A DNA stretch of 64,000 bases, taken from assembly GCA_947561395.2 (NCBI GenBank), contig OX387194.1:13068048-13132047 (forward strand). Direction: 5' to 3'. The position numbers and the translations under genes were made by a program. This document shows positions 10,130 to 21,569 of this stretch, one piece after another. This DNA comes from Buxus sempervirens (lineage: Eukaryota > Streptophyta > Magnoliopsida > Buxales > Buxaceae). The notes below the pieces were generated by a model. That model had not been told where the DNA came from. It searched no databases and saw nothing but the letters and a program-made list of their open reading frames with translations. Position 1 is the stretch's first letter; every line of letters starts with the position of its first letter.

Positions 10130-12190
10130 GCAAGTTTTGCTCAAAATTAGGGTTTTCCGAGAGCTTTCCACTTTTACCATCATGTCCCTCATTAAATGAG
10201 GGGAAATCGCGGAAATGACCTTAGGGTTAAGGTTGGAGGGGTTCTAGACATTAAGTTGTGTCTACCAATGACCTTAGCCTTAGCCTATAAATAGGAGCCC
10301 CCTCCTTGAGCAAATGGAACTCAACTCTTGTTTTGAATTCTCGCAAAGAAGAACTCCAAGAGAAGAAGAAAACCGCTGCGGAATCGCCTCCAGAACTCAG
10401 GTAAGCCTCAACTTTTCTTTTTATTTTCTGTCTTTACATTCCTAGATCTAGATCTCTTCTTCTACCTTTCTGTAGTGTAAAGCCTTGTTTGTGTGTGTGG
10501 AAATCCTTCCCCGGCTCAAAGTATCTCAAGACTCCCCTAGCCGTAAAACGTGAAGGCGGATCTAGGAGAAACGAGACTGGGGATTGACCCTAGTGCTAGA
10601 ACCCATGTAGCATAAGGCTTTTGAATGTTTGAAAACCGTTCCATAATCAAAGTACCCTTGATTATTTCGAAGAACCGTGTTTAACGGGGAGAGAGAACAG
10701 AGGGAAACGATAATGGAACGGAACCCTAGGCTATGCTAGAACCTATCTTGATGAATCTATGTGCATGATGTGTTGTTCGGTTTTTCACTCTTGCACACAT
10801 ATTACACTTTTTTGGTGAATAGGCTCACATTTGGGGATTTATTACATTCATTGTGATAAATCTCCAATAAATGGCCTCAATCAAATTCTGGAGTGTTTTT
10901 AAATGTTTTTCAAAGGTTTTGGATTCATCTCACACGAATCTCACACACTTTGTCAATTTTCGGATTTGATTTTCTTCAAAAGTGGCTTAACTGGACAGCA
11001 CCTGTACCCTTACTTCGGACGCTCATAACTTCATCGTCCGGATGAATTTTGGAGCAATTCCAGAACCATGGGAAAGGTGAGGCTGTCTAGTTTATGTCCA
11101 CCAAATTTCATAAGTTTCCATCGAACGGATTTTTGACACCTCTCTGTCGAAGTTAAGTGGACAGTTTAGGTTCAAGTACAGAGCTTGTCACTTCGACGGA
11201 CCGCCATGTGTTCGTTTTAAGTCCGATTCGAGCGATTTTTGTTTCTGAGTACTCCTTTATGAGTCTATTTCAAATCCAGTTGGTTTCATAATTTTTGAAT
11301 TCCATTTGAATTATTGGTAGCCTATTTACTCAGAACTGTTCATTTGTACTTTTCTGGGTGAATCTGTGATCTTCGGGGCCTGTTCGGGAGACCACCCAAG
11401 GCACATCCGAATGAGTCTTCGTATGAGGCTAGTTTCTTTCGAAAGATGGCCATACAGACTTCATTGACACCAAATGTCACGGATTTCTATGTAGTGGATT
11501 TTTCTAGACCATTTTCCAAAGTTGCCCACTTATCACTTTTAAAAATCCCCAGCAGCAACTTCAAAGGAGCATAACTCCTAGGATTTTTATCGAAATGAAG
11601 TGAAATTTTGCATAAGACTCTTATTTACCCTAATCTTTCAAATGGATTTGGTTTGGTTCAATTTAGAATTGGATTTGAATGATTTTAAGGCAAATGGCAT
11701 ACTTTTTACCAAACTTCCCGGATTTGATTTAACTTGGTTTTGAGCAACTTGTGCTTGGATTTCCACCTTTTTAATGTTCCAGAAATGATATTGACATAAA
11801 AGGAGAACCCGAAATTCATTTGGTTTCTCATGTGAAGGTATCATACATTTGACCTTTTTCAAGGTTTCTCATGATTTTTAGCAAGCTTTCTTACTTTGTT
11901 TTTTGCATGAACATACACTTGGCAACCACTTTGTGTGGATGAATGGGGGTGCCTAACACCTTCCCCCGTTCATAATCTAATCCCCTTACCCATCTCTGGA
12001 TTCGATTTTCAAGTAGGGTTATTTTTACCCTAGAATTTGTCTTTTGGCTATTTTTGCTTATTTTTAAACTTTTGGTGTCCATTCTCACCCCAAAATCATG
12101 AATGGTGGCGACTCTCCCACTTTTGCGTTGAGCCCGTGTGTTGACGGAGGGATGATCACACCGGTGATTTTTCCCATGTCTCACAGGGAC

Positions 12191-12411
12191 AAAGCCAAAC
12201 TTTTCGCAAAAATTGTTTGGAAAAGCAGCAAACTCTTGCAACCGTTACCAGATCAACCGCATAGGTTCACTCTCCTCTAGGGATGTAAATCTTGCCGGCC
12301 CACAGCCCTCCGGAGCTGTGGCTATCGTGCTTCGTACCCTGCCATGACATGCCTCAATAAATCGTCATCGTGTCATACTTACAGTGCCAGTACCCTAGCC
12401 GCCCCGCGCCG

Positions 12412-12444
<33 letters not shown>

Positions 12445-12647
12445 CCCCGCCCACATGGACCGTGACCCATAAAATTTTCGCAGTCCATTTCTATTCTTCA
12501 TTTTCCTTAAAAATTCCACTACTTGTATTTGCTCCTCTGTTCTAGGGTAATCCACCTCTTCATCGGTGACAAACACTTGACGTCCATTGGTCATGATAAA
12601 GGGCAATCTTGCTGATCCCAATATCATTGATGCAGTTTCTGACAAAT
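12191..12647 (-). other. Flank between solo LTR A and the CACTA element, possibly part of the pararetrovirus fossil
   Basis: It has no recognisable domain. It directly follows the target duplication of solo LTR A and runs to the target site of the CACTA element. The minus strand has an open stretch (about 12.45-12.64 kb). Since the far side of the CACTA element is pararetrovirus-like, this flank may belong to the same fossil, but I cannot confirm it. Confidence 0.35.
12412..12443. repeat. Poly-C run of 32 bases
   Basis: An uninterrupted run of C within a short GC-rich patch. The length may be a sequencing or assembly estimate. Confidence 0.85.
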
Positions 12648-12991
12648 CACAACAAAAATACAGCCCTTTACCGGCGGGCAGTGACTGTTAGTAAAGGTAC
12701 AAAAACCGCAGCTAAAAGTAGTATGTTCCGACGCTTGCCCGCCACGGAAAGCACCGTCGCTAAATGTTTTTGCAGCGGTCTTTTGAATTTTTAGCGGCGG
12801 TTTCTTGACCACCACAATAGTTTTGCGTTTTTTGAAAAAAAAAATTTGCCAACCCCCTACCCGCTTGCCCCAACCCAGTGCCCGTCGCACATGCTCCCTG
12901 CCCTTGCCACTCACCCCAGTAGTGCTCCTATCTCTCTCCACGCACACACTTACCCCTGAAAAAAATTCTAGCAAGGGCACAATCAACTCAC

Positions 12992-13320
12992 CTTGACCTC
13001 TCTATGAGAAAGAAACTTCCCCATGCTGTGGAGAACCATCCTCAAATCTTCAACCTGGAAATGAAGATAGGAATTCTATTAGCCCTATACCAGTCTCAGC
13101 ATAAAATTTACCAAGAAGGATAATTGAAAGATTGTGTCATACCTTGATGTAGCCCACTCAGTTTCGATCGAAAAACCTCAAATCTTCAACCTGGAAATGA
13201 AGACAGGAATTCTATTAGCCCTATACCAGTCTCAGCATAAAATTTACCAAGAAGGATAATTGAAAGATTGTGTCATACCTTGATGTAGCCCACTCGGTTT
13301 CGATCGAAAAACCTGAATGC
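12992..13320 (-). pseudogene. Captured exons of a CCAR1 / SHORT ROOT IN SALT MEDIUM 1-like gene
   Basis: On the minus strand, the exon at 13279-13320 codes for AFRFFDRNRVGYIK and is followed by GTATGAC. The exon at 12992-13054 codes for VEDLRMVLHSMGKFLSHREV plus K and is followed by GTGAGT. Both have AG acceptors and keep phase 0. These phrases match the EF-hand-like region that I recall from plant RSA1/CCAR1 proteins. The middle of the block is a 136-bp tandem duplication that creates a hybrid third exon with a stop (TGA in place of an Arg codon). Only a few exons are present, so it is a transduplicated fragment with no expected function. Confidence 0.7.
13041..13312. repeat. Tandem duplication, 136-bp unit, two copies
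   Basis: 13041-13176 is repeated at 13177-13312 with about three differences. The unit spans an exon-intron-exon piece of the captured gene, so the duplication happened after or during capture. Confidence 0.9.
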
Positions 13321-14109
13321 CTGTAACAAATATGAAAAGCAGATCAAAGAAACTAATTAATATCCCCAATTTACATGCACGAGCAGATGACGGTACAGAG
13401 GAAATGCAATAGAAATGACCAAGATAATACCTGCAACAGTTATTGCAATCGTACCTAAGAGGTATTTACCTGAGACCTGAGTTATCTGCGATTATTGGAA
13501 ATGCTAGGGCTAGGGCAGGAAAGTGCAATACTGCAATTGTCCCCATCGGATCGACAATGTCGAGGAAGCGAGATACCATGGTTGTCTGACTCGAAAAAGG
13601 GGAAGCTATGTTTTGAAGAATCAGTGAGAGAAACGTTGAGGGCACGTGCAGAGATGGAGTATCGTGGATTGCTGTAAGAGGTTCTTCAAAGAGGAACGGT
13701 GCAAGGCTTTCTGGAAAGAAAATCGGGCCAATGCCATTCAATATTTCCTCATAAATGTGTGATTTTATCCCTTTTTACCTTTCCTGCTATATTTCCCAGC
13801 GGTTTTGAGATGGAATTAGGTATTCTGTAGTTTGATAAGATTCGACCATGAAAAATAGAACAATTCATGTTTGTGAGAACGACAAGAAGAATGGATTTGA
13901 TGGATCTTCCATGCGATCCGATCTTGCGGAAGTATGATTTTGAGAATTGGAAACCGAACCAACCATTGCTAGGAATTGAACAAGCTTGTAAATCTATGAG
14001 AAAGATCTGTGAGAGAAAACAGCATAAGTTAATGCTCTGATACTATGGTGAAGATTTGACTTTATAAAAGAGAAGAACAAATTTGTGTTGGTGAGAAAAG
14101 AAAGAAATA

Positions 14110-14368
14110 GAGAATCCACGAACTCCTTCAGATCGATGAATCCGTCGCTGTCGGTATCGATCTCCTCCATCATCCGCTTCGACTCCTCCGGCACCACCTC
14201 GTTGCTGAGAGCACGGAGCATGTCGACGAGCTCCGCGGCGGAGATCTTCCCATCGCCATTGCTGTCGAACCATTTGAAAACCTTCTCTAGCTCCTCCTCA
14301 TTGTCCAGATACACATAAGGTTTCGAACTAGGGTTTCCATTCGCACTTTCTATTATCGTCTCTCTCAA
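14110..14368 (-). pseudogene. Captured N-terminal half of a calmodulin-like (CML) protein gene
   Basis: The minus strand encodes a start followed by two complete EF-hand loops, [12 protein letters not shown] and [12 protein letters not shown], each with all Ca2+-ligating positions filled. After EFVD the homology stops and the frame runs into unrelated sequence ending at 13994. Family members usually have four EF-hands, so EF3 and EF4 are missing. The piece lies inside the CACTA element and is best read as a captured fragment, though a short two-EF-hand product could be made if it is transcribed. Confidence 0.8.
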
Positions 14369-15772
14369 AACGTTGTGCTCTTTCCAGTCAGGATTTCGAT
14401 TGAAGAAGGTCTAGTGCCTGTCCAGTCTGGTTCGGTTTGGAGGCTCGTTTATAGAAGCGATGGAAGGGTCTAAACCGTCACAACGCGTTTGTAGCCGCGA
14501 GAGAGATTAAAGTGAGAGAGACAGAGAGGAGATAGCTTTCGCAAGGAGAGAGATTTGGGAGAGAGGTGGAGAGAAGATAGCTTTCGCAAGACAGATCGGA
14601 GAACAGGACATTACCTTTAGCGGTGGTTATTAAAAGACCGTTGCTAAAGGTCTACTAAACCCTGCCGCTAGAACCAGGTTTTTTTGTAGTGAATGCAGCA
14701 GGCTTTCGCAGAAATACTCTGTCAGATCAAGACTATTTATGACTGAAACAGCCTTGATTTATGATTCTCCAATAAATTCGTCTTCTTGAGTTTTTCTGAA
14801 GTACCAGATTTGATATGGATAGTAAAAGATTTCTCTCTCTCCATGCTATTGAACTTTCTATTCAGAAAGTGTAATGCTGATTATGATTTGTTTTGTTCAT
14901 AACCAAAATCAGCATCGTTTTGATAAACTGTGAAAAATCTTTTAGTTTTTCAAAGTTCCATAATTCAAAAACGATTTCATTAACCAATCCCCATTCCCTA
15001 TCTTGCTCAAAATAAGTTTCGTAATTTATGAAATTTGTAAATTTGGGAATTTTATCAAAAAAGTTTACTCTGGAAAAACTTTGCAATAAAGCACTTTTGA
15101 TTTCCACTTTGTGATCTTCAATTTTTGAAAGAATTTTTTGCTCAAAAACTTCTCGAGGAAGCAATTTTTTTGCTTTTGTAGACACCCCAAAATTGAAATT
15201 GCACAATTTTTGATAAATCTTGAATGAGAGATATTTTATTAGAATTTTCAATTCTTAACATTAGGTTTGAGATCCTTAATTCATTTGAATCCAAAACCAT
15301 AAAGGAAAAGGCCCAATTCAATCTTTTGTGCAAAGTCAAACTTTTTCCGGTTGAATTTTGTTGACTTTTGACCCCAAAAAATGAAATATTTTTTAAAGCA
15401 AGATTTCAAGATAATTTTTCCAGGTAATCAGGTTTTTAGCAATGTTATTGCATAAATGAATTTTTTGATATTTTAAATCTTAACGAATACCTTGGTATTA
15501 ACATATTAAACCTTTTTACCAGACCGAAAAAATCAGAATTTTGCCTTGAACTGAAAAGTTGACTTTTTATTCACTTGGAATTTGGGTCTGGAACTATTTT
15601 TAATGGATTCAAATGGGGGGTGTTTGCTTATTTACATGTAATATCTTAAGTAAATGGAGATTAAAAAATACGAGGACATTTACTTAAACGATATTACATG
15701 TAAATAAGTATTACCTGTGCAGGCAAGGGTCAGTGCCATGCAGAAGCTGTGCAGAGAAGCTTTTTTTTTTTT

Positions 15773-15875
15773 GTATCCGACATTATATGTCGGATAAAAG
15801 CCTTTTTCTTTGTATTCGAAATTTTATGTCGGATACAAAGATCTTTGTTTGTATCCGACCTGAGTTGTCGGAAAC
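15773..15875. repeat. Array of three 25-bp palindromes, 39-bp register (copy B)
   Basis: Units start at 15773, 15812 and 15851, exactly 39 bp apart. The arms are of the type GTATCCGACAT with ATGTCGGATA opposite. They differ from the CCGG core of the other copies on both sides of the dyad, so the symmetry is kept while the sequence changes. Confidence 0.85.
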
Positions 15876-17856
15876 AAGGGTTTTACTCAAAATTGGAAAA
15901 TTACGAGAGTTTTCACTTTTTTACTGTTTTACACATCTCTATGAGTGGGAATTCTTGGAAATAGCCTTAGGGTTTAAGTTGGTGGATTCTAGACATCATT
16001 TTGTGTCTAGAATTAGGGCACCCCTACCCTAGCTTTTTCCTATAAATAGGAGGCCTCTCCTCAAGCAAATGGCCAAGAGTTTGAGAGCCAGAAGTTGGAG
16101 ATTGAAGAGCTCCAAGTGAAGAAGGGAACCGCTGCCGCATTGCTCCCAGAAACCCAGGTAAGCCTGGAACTTCTTTATTTTTCTGTTTTACATTCTAGGG
16201 TTAGATCTTTCTTATACCTTTTTGTAGAATAATGGCCTACTCTTTGTGCTTGAAACCCCTTTCCCTACTCAAAGTACCTCGAGACTCCATCTAGCCGTAA
16301 AACGTGAGGGGAATCTAGGGGAAACGAAACTGGGAATTGATCCTTAGTCATAGAACCCTCTTGAATGGCCTATTGTTGTGTGAAAACCCCTTCCGTACTC
16401 AAAGTACCTCAAGACTATCTCGAAACCGTAAAACGTGGAGAGAGAACTAGGGGAAACGAGAATGGGAATGGAACCCTAGACATAGAACCCCATTTAATTA
16501 ATGTACTTTGAATGCTATATGTTGTGATGTATGTGTTTAGAGAGATGGTTTTTACACATGCACACATAGCACCCGTTTTGTCGGAATCGGCTTGTATTTT
16601 GGATCTATCATATTCATTGTGATAGATCTGAAATAAATAGCCCCAAGCATTTCTGGGATATTTCTTAATGATTTCAAGCAAGTTTATCTTTGAGTATTGA
16701 AGACCTCATGGTCTAACCTCTCGGTTTTGGGCATTTTTGTTCCATTTTAGGGTTTTTGGCATATTCTCTCCAATCGAAGAGAATGGTGAGCCAAATTCGT
16801 GCCCTATTCCCTCCTGGAGATTTTTCAATGCTTTTTCAAATGATTTTGGTTTGGATTGCACGGATTACACACACTTGATCACTGTTTTGGGTTGGTTTTA
16901 CTTAAAAATGGCAAAACGGGACAGCATCTGTACCCTAACTTCGGACACTCATAACTTCATCATCCGGATGAATTTTGGAGTGATTCCAAAGACATGTGAA
17001 AGGTGAGACTGTCTAGTTCATGTCTGTAAAATTTCAGCCATTTTTATGAAGTGGATTTTTGACACTATTCGATCAAAGTCGACAGGTCAGTTCAAGCCAG
17101 ATTGCTGAACCTGTCACTTTAAATGAGCACCATCTGTTCGTTTTAAGTCCGATTTGAGTGATTTTGATTTCGGTGCTTTCCTTTATGAGTCTACTTTCAA
17201 ATCCAATTAGTTTCAGATTTTTTTTATTTCATTTGTGTCGTGGGTAACTGATTTACTCAGAACTGCTCAACAGCATATTTCTAGGCTAATCTGTGATCTT
17301 CGGGGCCTATTTGGGAGGTCACCCAAGGCACATCCGGATGAAGTTTTGTATGGGGCTAGTTTCATTTAAAATATGGCTCTACATACTTCATTCATGCAAA
17401 ATTTCACGGATTTATATGGAACCAATTTTTCCAAATGAATTTCCAAAGTTGCCCACTTGTTACTTTTACTGATTTCCAACAGCAGATTTCAAAGGAGCAT
17501 AACTCTTAGGGTTTTAACCGGATTCAATTGAAAATTTTCATGAGTCTTCTATTGATCATAATCTTTCAAATGAATTTGGTTTGATTCAATTTGAATTTGA
17601 TTTGAATGATTTGTGGTCAAATGGCTCCATCTTTTACTGAATTTTCCAGATTTGTCTTAACTTGTTTGTGTTCAAGTTTTACTTTGATTTCCGTTTAAAT
17701 GGTGATATCCCAGAAGTGATACTTCCATAAAAGAAAGTCTAAGATTCATTGGACTTCTCATGTGGAGGAATCATACATGTGTTTAATCTTTTTCAAGCCT
17801 TTTTTTATTACTTTAGCAAGCCTTCTTTATTTTGAGCATGAACAACACTTGGCAAT

Positions 17857-20186
17857 TGTAGACACCCCAAATTGCACTGTCAAAATGATCAATAATCATC
17901 AAAAATCATTATCTCCTTGAAAGGTAGCACAAAAATTGAAGAAAATAAGTTTTTACCTGTATCCGGCAACTCAGGCCGGATACAAGTACTCCTCCTTGTA
18001 TCCGGTGAAAGATACCGGATACAAGAAGGCTTTAGTGTATCCAGTACTATATACCGGATACCTTAAGGCCCTTGTGTATCCGGCCTGATATGCCGGATAC
18101 ATAAGTTTTGCTCAAAATTAGGGTTTTCCGAGAGCTTTTCACTTTTACCATCATATCCCTCATTAAATGAGTGGAAATCTCGGAAATGGCCTTAGGGTTA
18201 AGGTTGGTGGGCTATAGATATTATGTTGTGTCTACCATCCTCACCAACCCTAACCCTAGCCTTTGCCTATAAATAGGAGGCTCCTCCTTAAGCAAATGGC
18301 CATTAACTCTTGCTTTGAATTCTTGCCAAGAAGAGCTCCAAGAGAAGAGGGAAACCGCTGCGGGATCGCTTCCAAAACCCAGGTAAGCCTCAAACTTTTC
18401 TTTTATTTTCTGTTTTTACATTTCTAGATCTAGATCTCTTCTTCTACCTTTCTGTAGAATAAGGCCTTTCGTGTGTATGAAAATCCTTCCCCGGCTCAAA
18501 GTATCTCAAGACTCCCCCTAGCCGTAAAACGTGAAGGCGGGATCTAGGAGAAACGAGACTGGGAATTGACCCTAGTGCTAGAACCTATGTAGCATAAAGC
18601 CTTTTTGGATGATTGAAACCGTTTCATATTAAAAGTACCCCATGATTATCTTGAAGAACCGTGTTTAACGGGGAGAAAGAACAAAGGGAAACGATAATGG
18701 AACGGAACCCTAGGTTGTTTTAGAACCTTATTTTGATGAATATGTATGCATGCTATCTTATTATATTGATCTTGTATGATTTTTTACACTTGCACATACA
18801 TAGCACAATTTTGGCGGGATAGGCTCACATTTGGGGATATATTACATTCATTGTGATAAATCACAAATAAATGGCCTCAATCAATTCTGGAATGTTTTTA
18901 AATGATTTTTAAAGGTTTTGTGTTCATTTTTCACGAATTACACACACTTGGTCACAGTTTTGCATTGGTTTTACTCAAAATGGCTTAGCTTGACAGCAAC
19001 TGTACCCTTACTTCGGACGCTCATAACTTCATCGTCCGGATGAATTTTGGAGCGATTCCAGAACCATGGAAAAGGTGAGGCTATCTACTTTATGTCCACC
19101 AAATTTCATTAATTTCTATCAAGCAGATTTTTGACATCTCTCTGTCGAAGTTGATTGGACAGTTCAGGTTTAAATACGGAACTTGTCACTTCAACGGAGC
19201 GCCATGTGTTCGTTTTAAGTCCGATTCGAATGATTTTTGTTTCTGTGCACTCTTTTATGAGTCTATTTTCAAATCCAATTGGTTTCATAATTTTTTGACT
19301 CCATTTGTATTATTAGTAACAGATTTACTCAGAACTGTTCAGTTGCACTTTTCTGGGTAAATCTGTGATCTTCGGGGCCTGTTCGGGAGACCACCCAAGG
19401 CATATCCGAAGGAATTTTTGTATGAGGCTAGTTTCTTTGGAACGATGGCCATACAGACTTCAATCACACCAAATTTCGTGGGTTTTTATGGAGTGGATTT
19501 TTCTAGGTGATTTTCCGAACTTGCCTACTTGCTACTTTTGATTTTCTCCGGCAGCAACTTTAAAAGAGCCATAACTCTTAGGATTTCAATCGGAATTAAT
19601 TGAAATTTTGTATGAGACTATTGTTTACCCTAATCTTTCAAATGGATTTGGTTTGATTTAATTTAAAATTGGATTTGATTAATTTCAAGAGAAATGGCCT
19701 TACTTTTTACCAAATTTCCCGGATTTGCCTCAACTTGGTTTTGTGCAACTTTGGCCGTGATTTCCATCTCTTTGTGATATTCCAGAAGTGATATTAACAT
19801 AAAAGAAGATCTGGAATTCATTTGGATTTTCATGTGAAGATATCATATATTTGTCCTTTTTCAAGGTTTTCATGATTTTTTTAGCAAGCTTTCTATTTTC
19901 TTTTAGCATGAATAACACTTGGCAACCACTTCGTGTGGATGAATGGGGATGCCTAACACCTTCCCCCGTTCATAATCTAATCCCCTTACCCATCTCTGGA
20001 TTTGATTTTCAAGTAGGGTTATTTTTACTCTAGAATTGGCCTTTTGGCTATTTTTGCTTATTTTTAAACTTTTGGTGTCCATTCACACCCAAAATCTGAA
20101 TGGTGGTGACTCTCCCAACTTTTTACGTTGAGCCCCGTGTGCTGATGGAGGGGAAATCATCCCGGTGATTTTTCCCATGTCTCACA
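17857..20186 (+). mobile_element. Solo LTR, family 1, copy C (2.33 kb), nested in copy B
   Basis: Starts TGTAGACACCCC, ends CCATGTCTCACA, with target duplication GCAAT/GCAAC (4 of 5 match) at 17852-17856 and 20187-20191. TATA box at 18268-18275. It lacks the 5' part of U3 that A and B share (including the hairpin), so it belongs to the shorter subfamily with D. It split the U5 of copy B. Confidence 0.9.
17959..18100. repeat. Array of four 25-bp palindromes, 39-bp register (copy C)
   Basis: Units start at 17959, 17998, 18037 and 18076, each 39 bp apart, with arms GTATCCGG and CCGGATAC and a few mismatches. The array ends about 168 bp before the TATA box. Confidence 0.9.
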
Positions 20187-21569
20187 GCAACCACCGTGTG
20201 TGGGTGAATGGGGGTGCCTAACACCTTCCCCCGTTCATAATATAATCCCCTTACCCATCTTTGGATTTTATTTTTAAGTAAAGTTATTTTTACTCTAGAT
20301 TTTCCTTTTCGCTTATTGTGATGATTTTGGTGTCCATTCACACCTAAAAAGAATGGTGGCGACTCTCCCATTTTTACGAATCCTGTGTGATGACCGGAAA
20401 GTCACTGGATTGATTTTTCCTATGTCTCACAGCTTTCTCATACAAACAAATTCTTCTGATTTTTTTCAAATTTTGGTTCAAATTCATCTGTTTTCAAAAT
20501 ATCAGTAAGTTGCAAAAAAATTGTTTATTTGGTTGAAAGAATATTCTTCATCCCAATTCATTTGATTAATGATATTGAGACATAATTCTTTCATTATTTC
20601 AAACTTTTCTGTTTGATTAAAAATCTTAATGGCAAGCTTCCCCATGTGCTGCCTGAACTTTGCTCGATGGTTTTCACCAAGCAAATGTGCTTTCCAAACC
20701 CCATTTAATCCTGTGTAAATTTCTCTAGAAAGACCAGGGTTGTAAAAATCCTTGATTTTATTTTCAGATTTTTTCTGATGTTCAAAACCACTTTCTTCTT
20801 TTGTTGAAGTAAAAGGTAGGGGTGGTTTGAAACCAGAAATAGCTTTTCTAGCTTCTTCCCATGTACTGTAACCTTTGAAACAACTACCAGAATACCCATT
20901 GATTTGGGCATGACACTGGTGCCAATTTGTGTATATGACGGGTTTTCTCCCAACAAATACTACATAATATCTAATCGGCTAATTTCCCTTATTAGTACTG
21001 TGAACTAAGAATTTCTCATACATAGGCCTTTTGCCTTTGTCCATTATCCACTTGTTTAGTGGTCCTGTAGAAAGAATAGATACTTGATTAGTTCTTTTCC
21101 CAAACTTCTCTACTTAGAAAATCTGTAAGAAAAATGTTAGTCCCTTTTATATGTTCTACTTAAAAAGAATATTAAGCAATAAAATTATACCATTTTAATC
21201 TTCTACCGTTAAGAGGGTTTCTCTTGTTGGTCAAGAAGAGGAAATATTCAAGAGTTATAAATATGGGACCTTTTAATTGCTAACTTTATTGCAAGCAATT
21301 CTTTTTCATAGATAATATAATTTAGTTCATTTGGTTTAAACTTTCCTGAATTATATCCACAGATTAATTCTTCTTTTTGAAGACTTTTAGGTAACGGGCT
21401 TTTTCTAGCCTTAATTCTGATATCAATTGTTGAATCTTTTTTATCATATTGTTGCCAAACTTCTTTGGAATAGCTTTCAAAACACATCCCCAATATTCAT
21501 CGGAGGCATCGGTTTCTAGGATTAATTTATCTCCTTGTTCAAGAAAATATACTTTTGGGATTTTTTTTA

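Larger units (their letters stand above)
9430..12185 (+). mobile_element. Solo LTR, family 1, copy A (2.76 kb)
   Basis: Begins TGTAGACACCCC and ends CATGTCTCACA, with perfect 5-bp target duplications GGGAC at 9425-9429 and 12186-12190. No internal region or second LTR is present, so it is a solo LTR. It holds a TATA box (TATAAATA, 10286) preceded by the 39-bp-register palindrome array, then a long R/U5 region, with the GTGGCGACTC box near the 3' end (about 12.1 kb). Related copies are B, C and D. Perfect target duplications suggest a fairly recent insertion. Confidence 0.92.
12648..14691. mobile_element. CACTA-type DNA transposon, non-autonomous, carrying host gene fragments
   Basis: The left end reads CACAACAAAAATACAGCC. 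The right end, read inward, is CACTACAAAAAAACCTGG. A 3-bp target duplication AAT flanks it (12645-12647 and 14692-14694), as expected for CACTA elements. Sub-terminal repeats of the type TTTAGCGGCGG occur at both ends. There is no transposase. The interior holds exons of an RSA1/CCAR1-like gene and the N-terminal half of a calmodulin-like gene, both on the minus strand. It lies inside the pararetrovirus fossil. Confidence 0.85.
15177..20431 (+). mobile_element. Solo LTR, family 1, copy B, interrupted by copy C
   Basis: Starts TGTAGACACCCC, ends TATGTCTCACA, with perfect target duplications GCTTT at 15172-15176 and 20432-20436. Its own length is about 2.92 kb once copy C and its target duplication are removed. 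It has a TATA box (TATAAATA, 16041) and a three-unit palindrome array. The GTGGCGACTC box is near the 3' end at about 20.36 kb. It lies within the pararetrovirus fossil. It is more diverged than A, C and D. Confidence 0.9.

Noticed and set aside
11891-12280. Open frames near the end of solo LTR A
   Set aside because: They cross the LTR boundary into flanking sequence, and equivalent frames are not kept in copies B, C and D.
14110-14368. A stand-alone functional CML gene
   Set aside because: It is cut after the second EF-hand and lies within CACTA termini together with exons of another gene, so capture is the better explanation.
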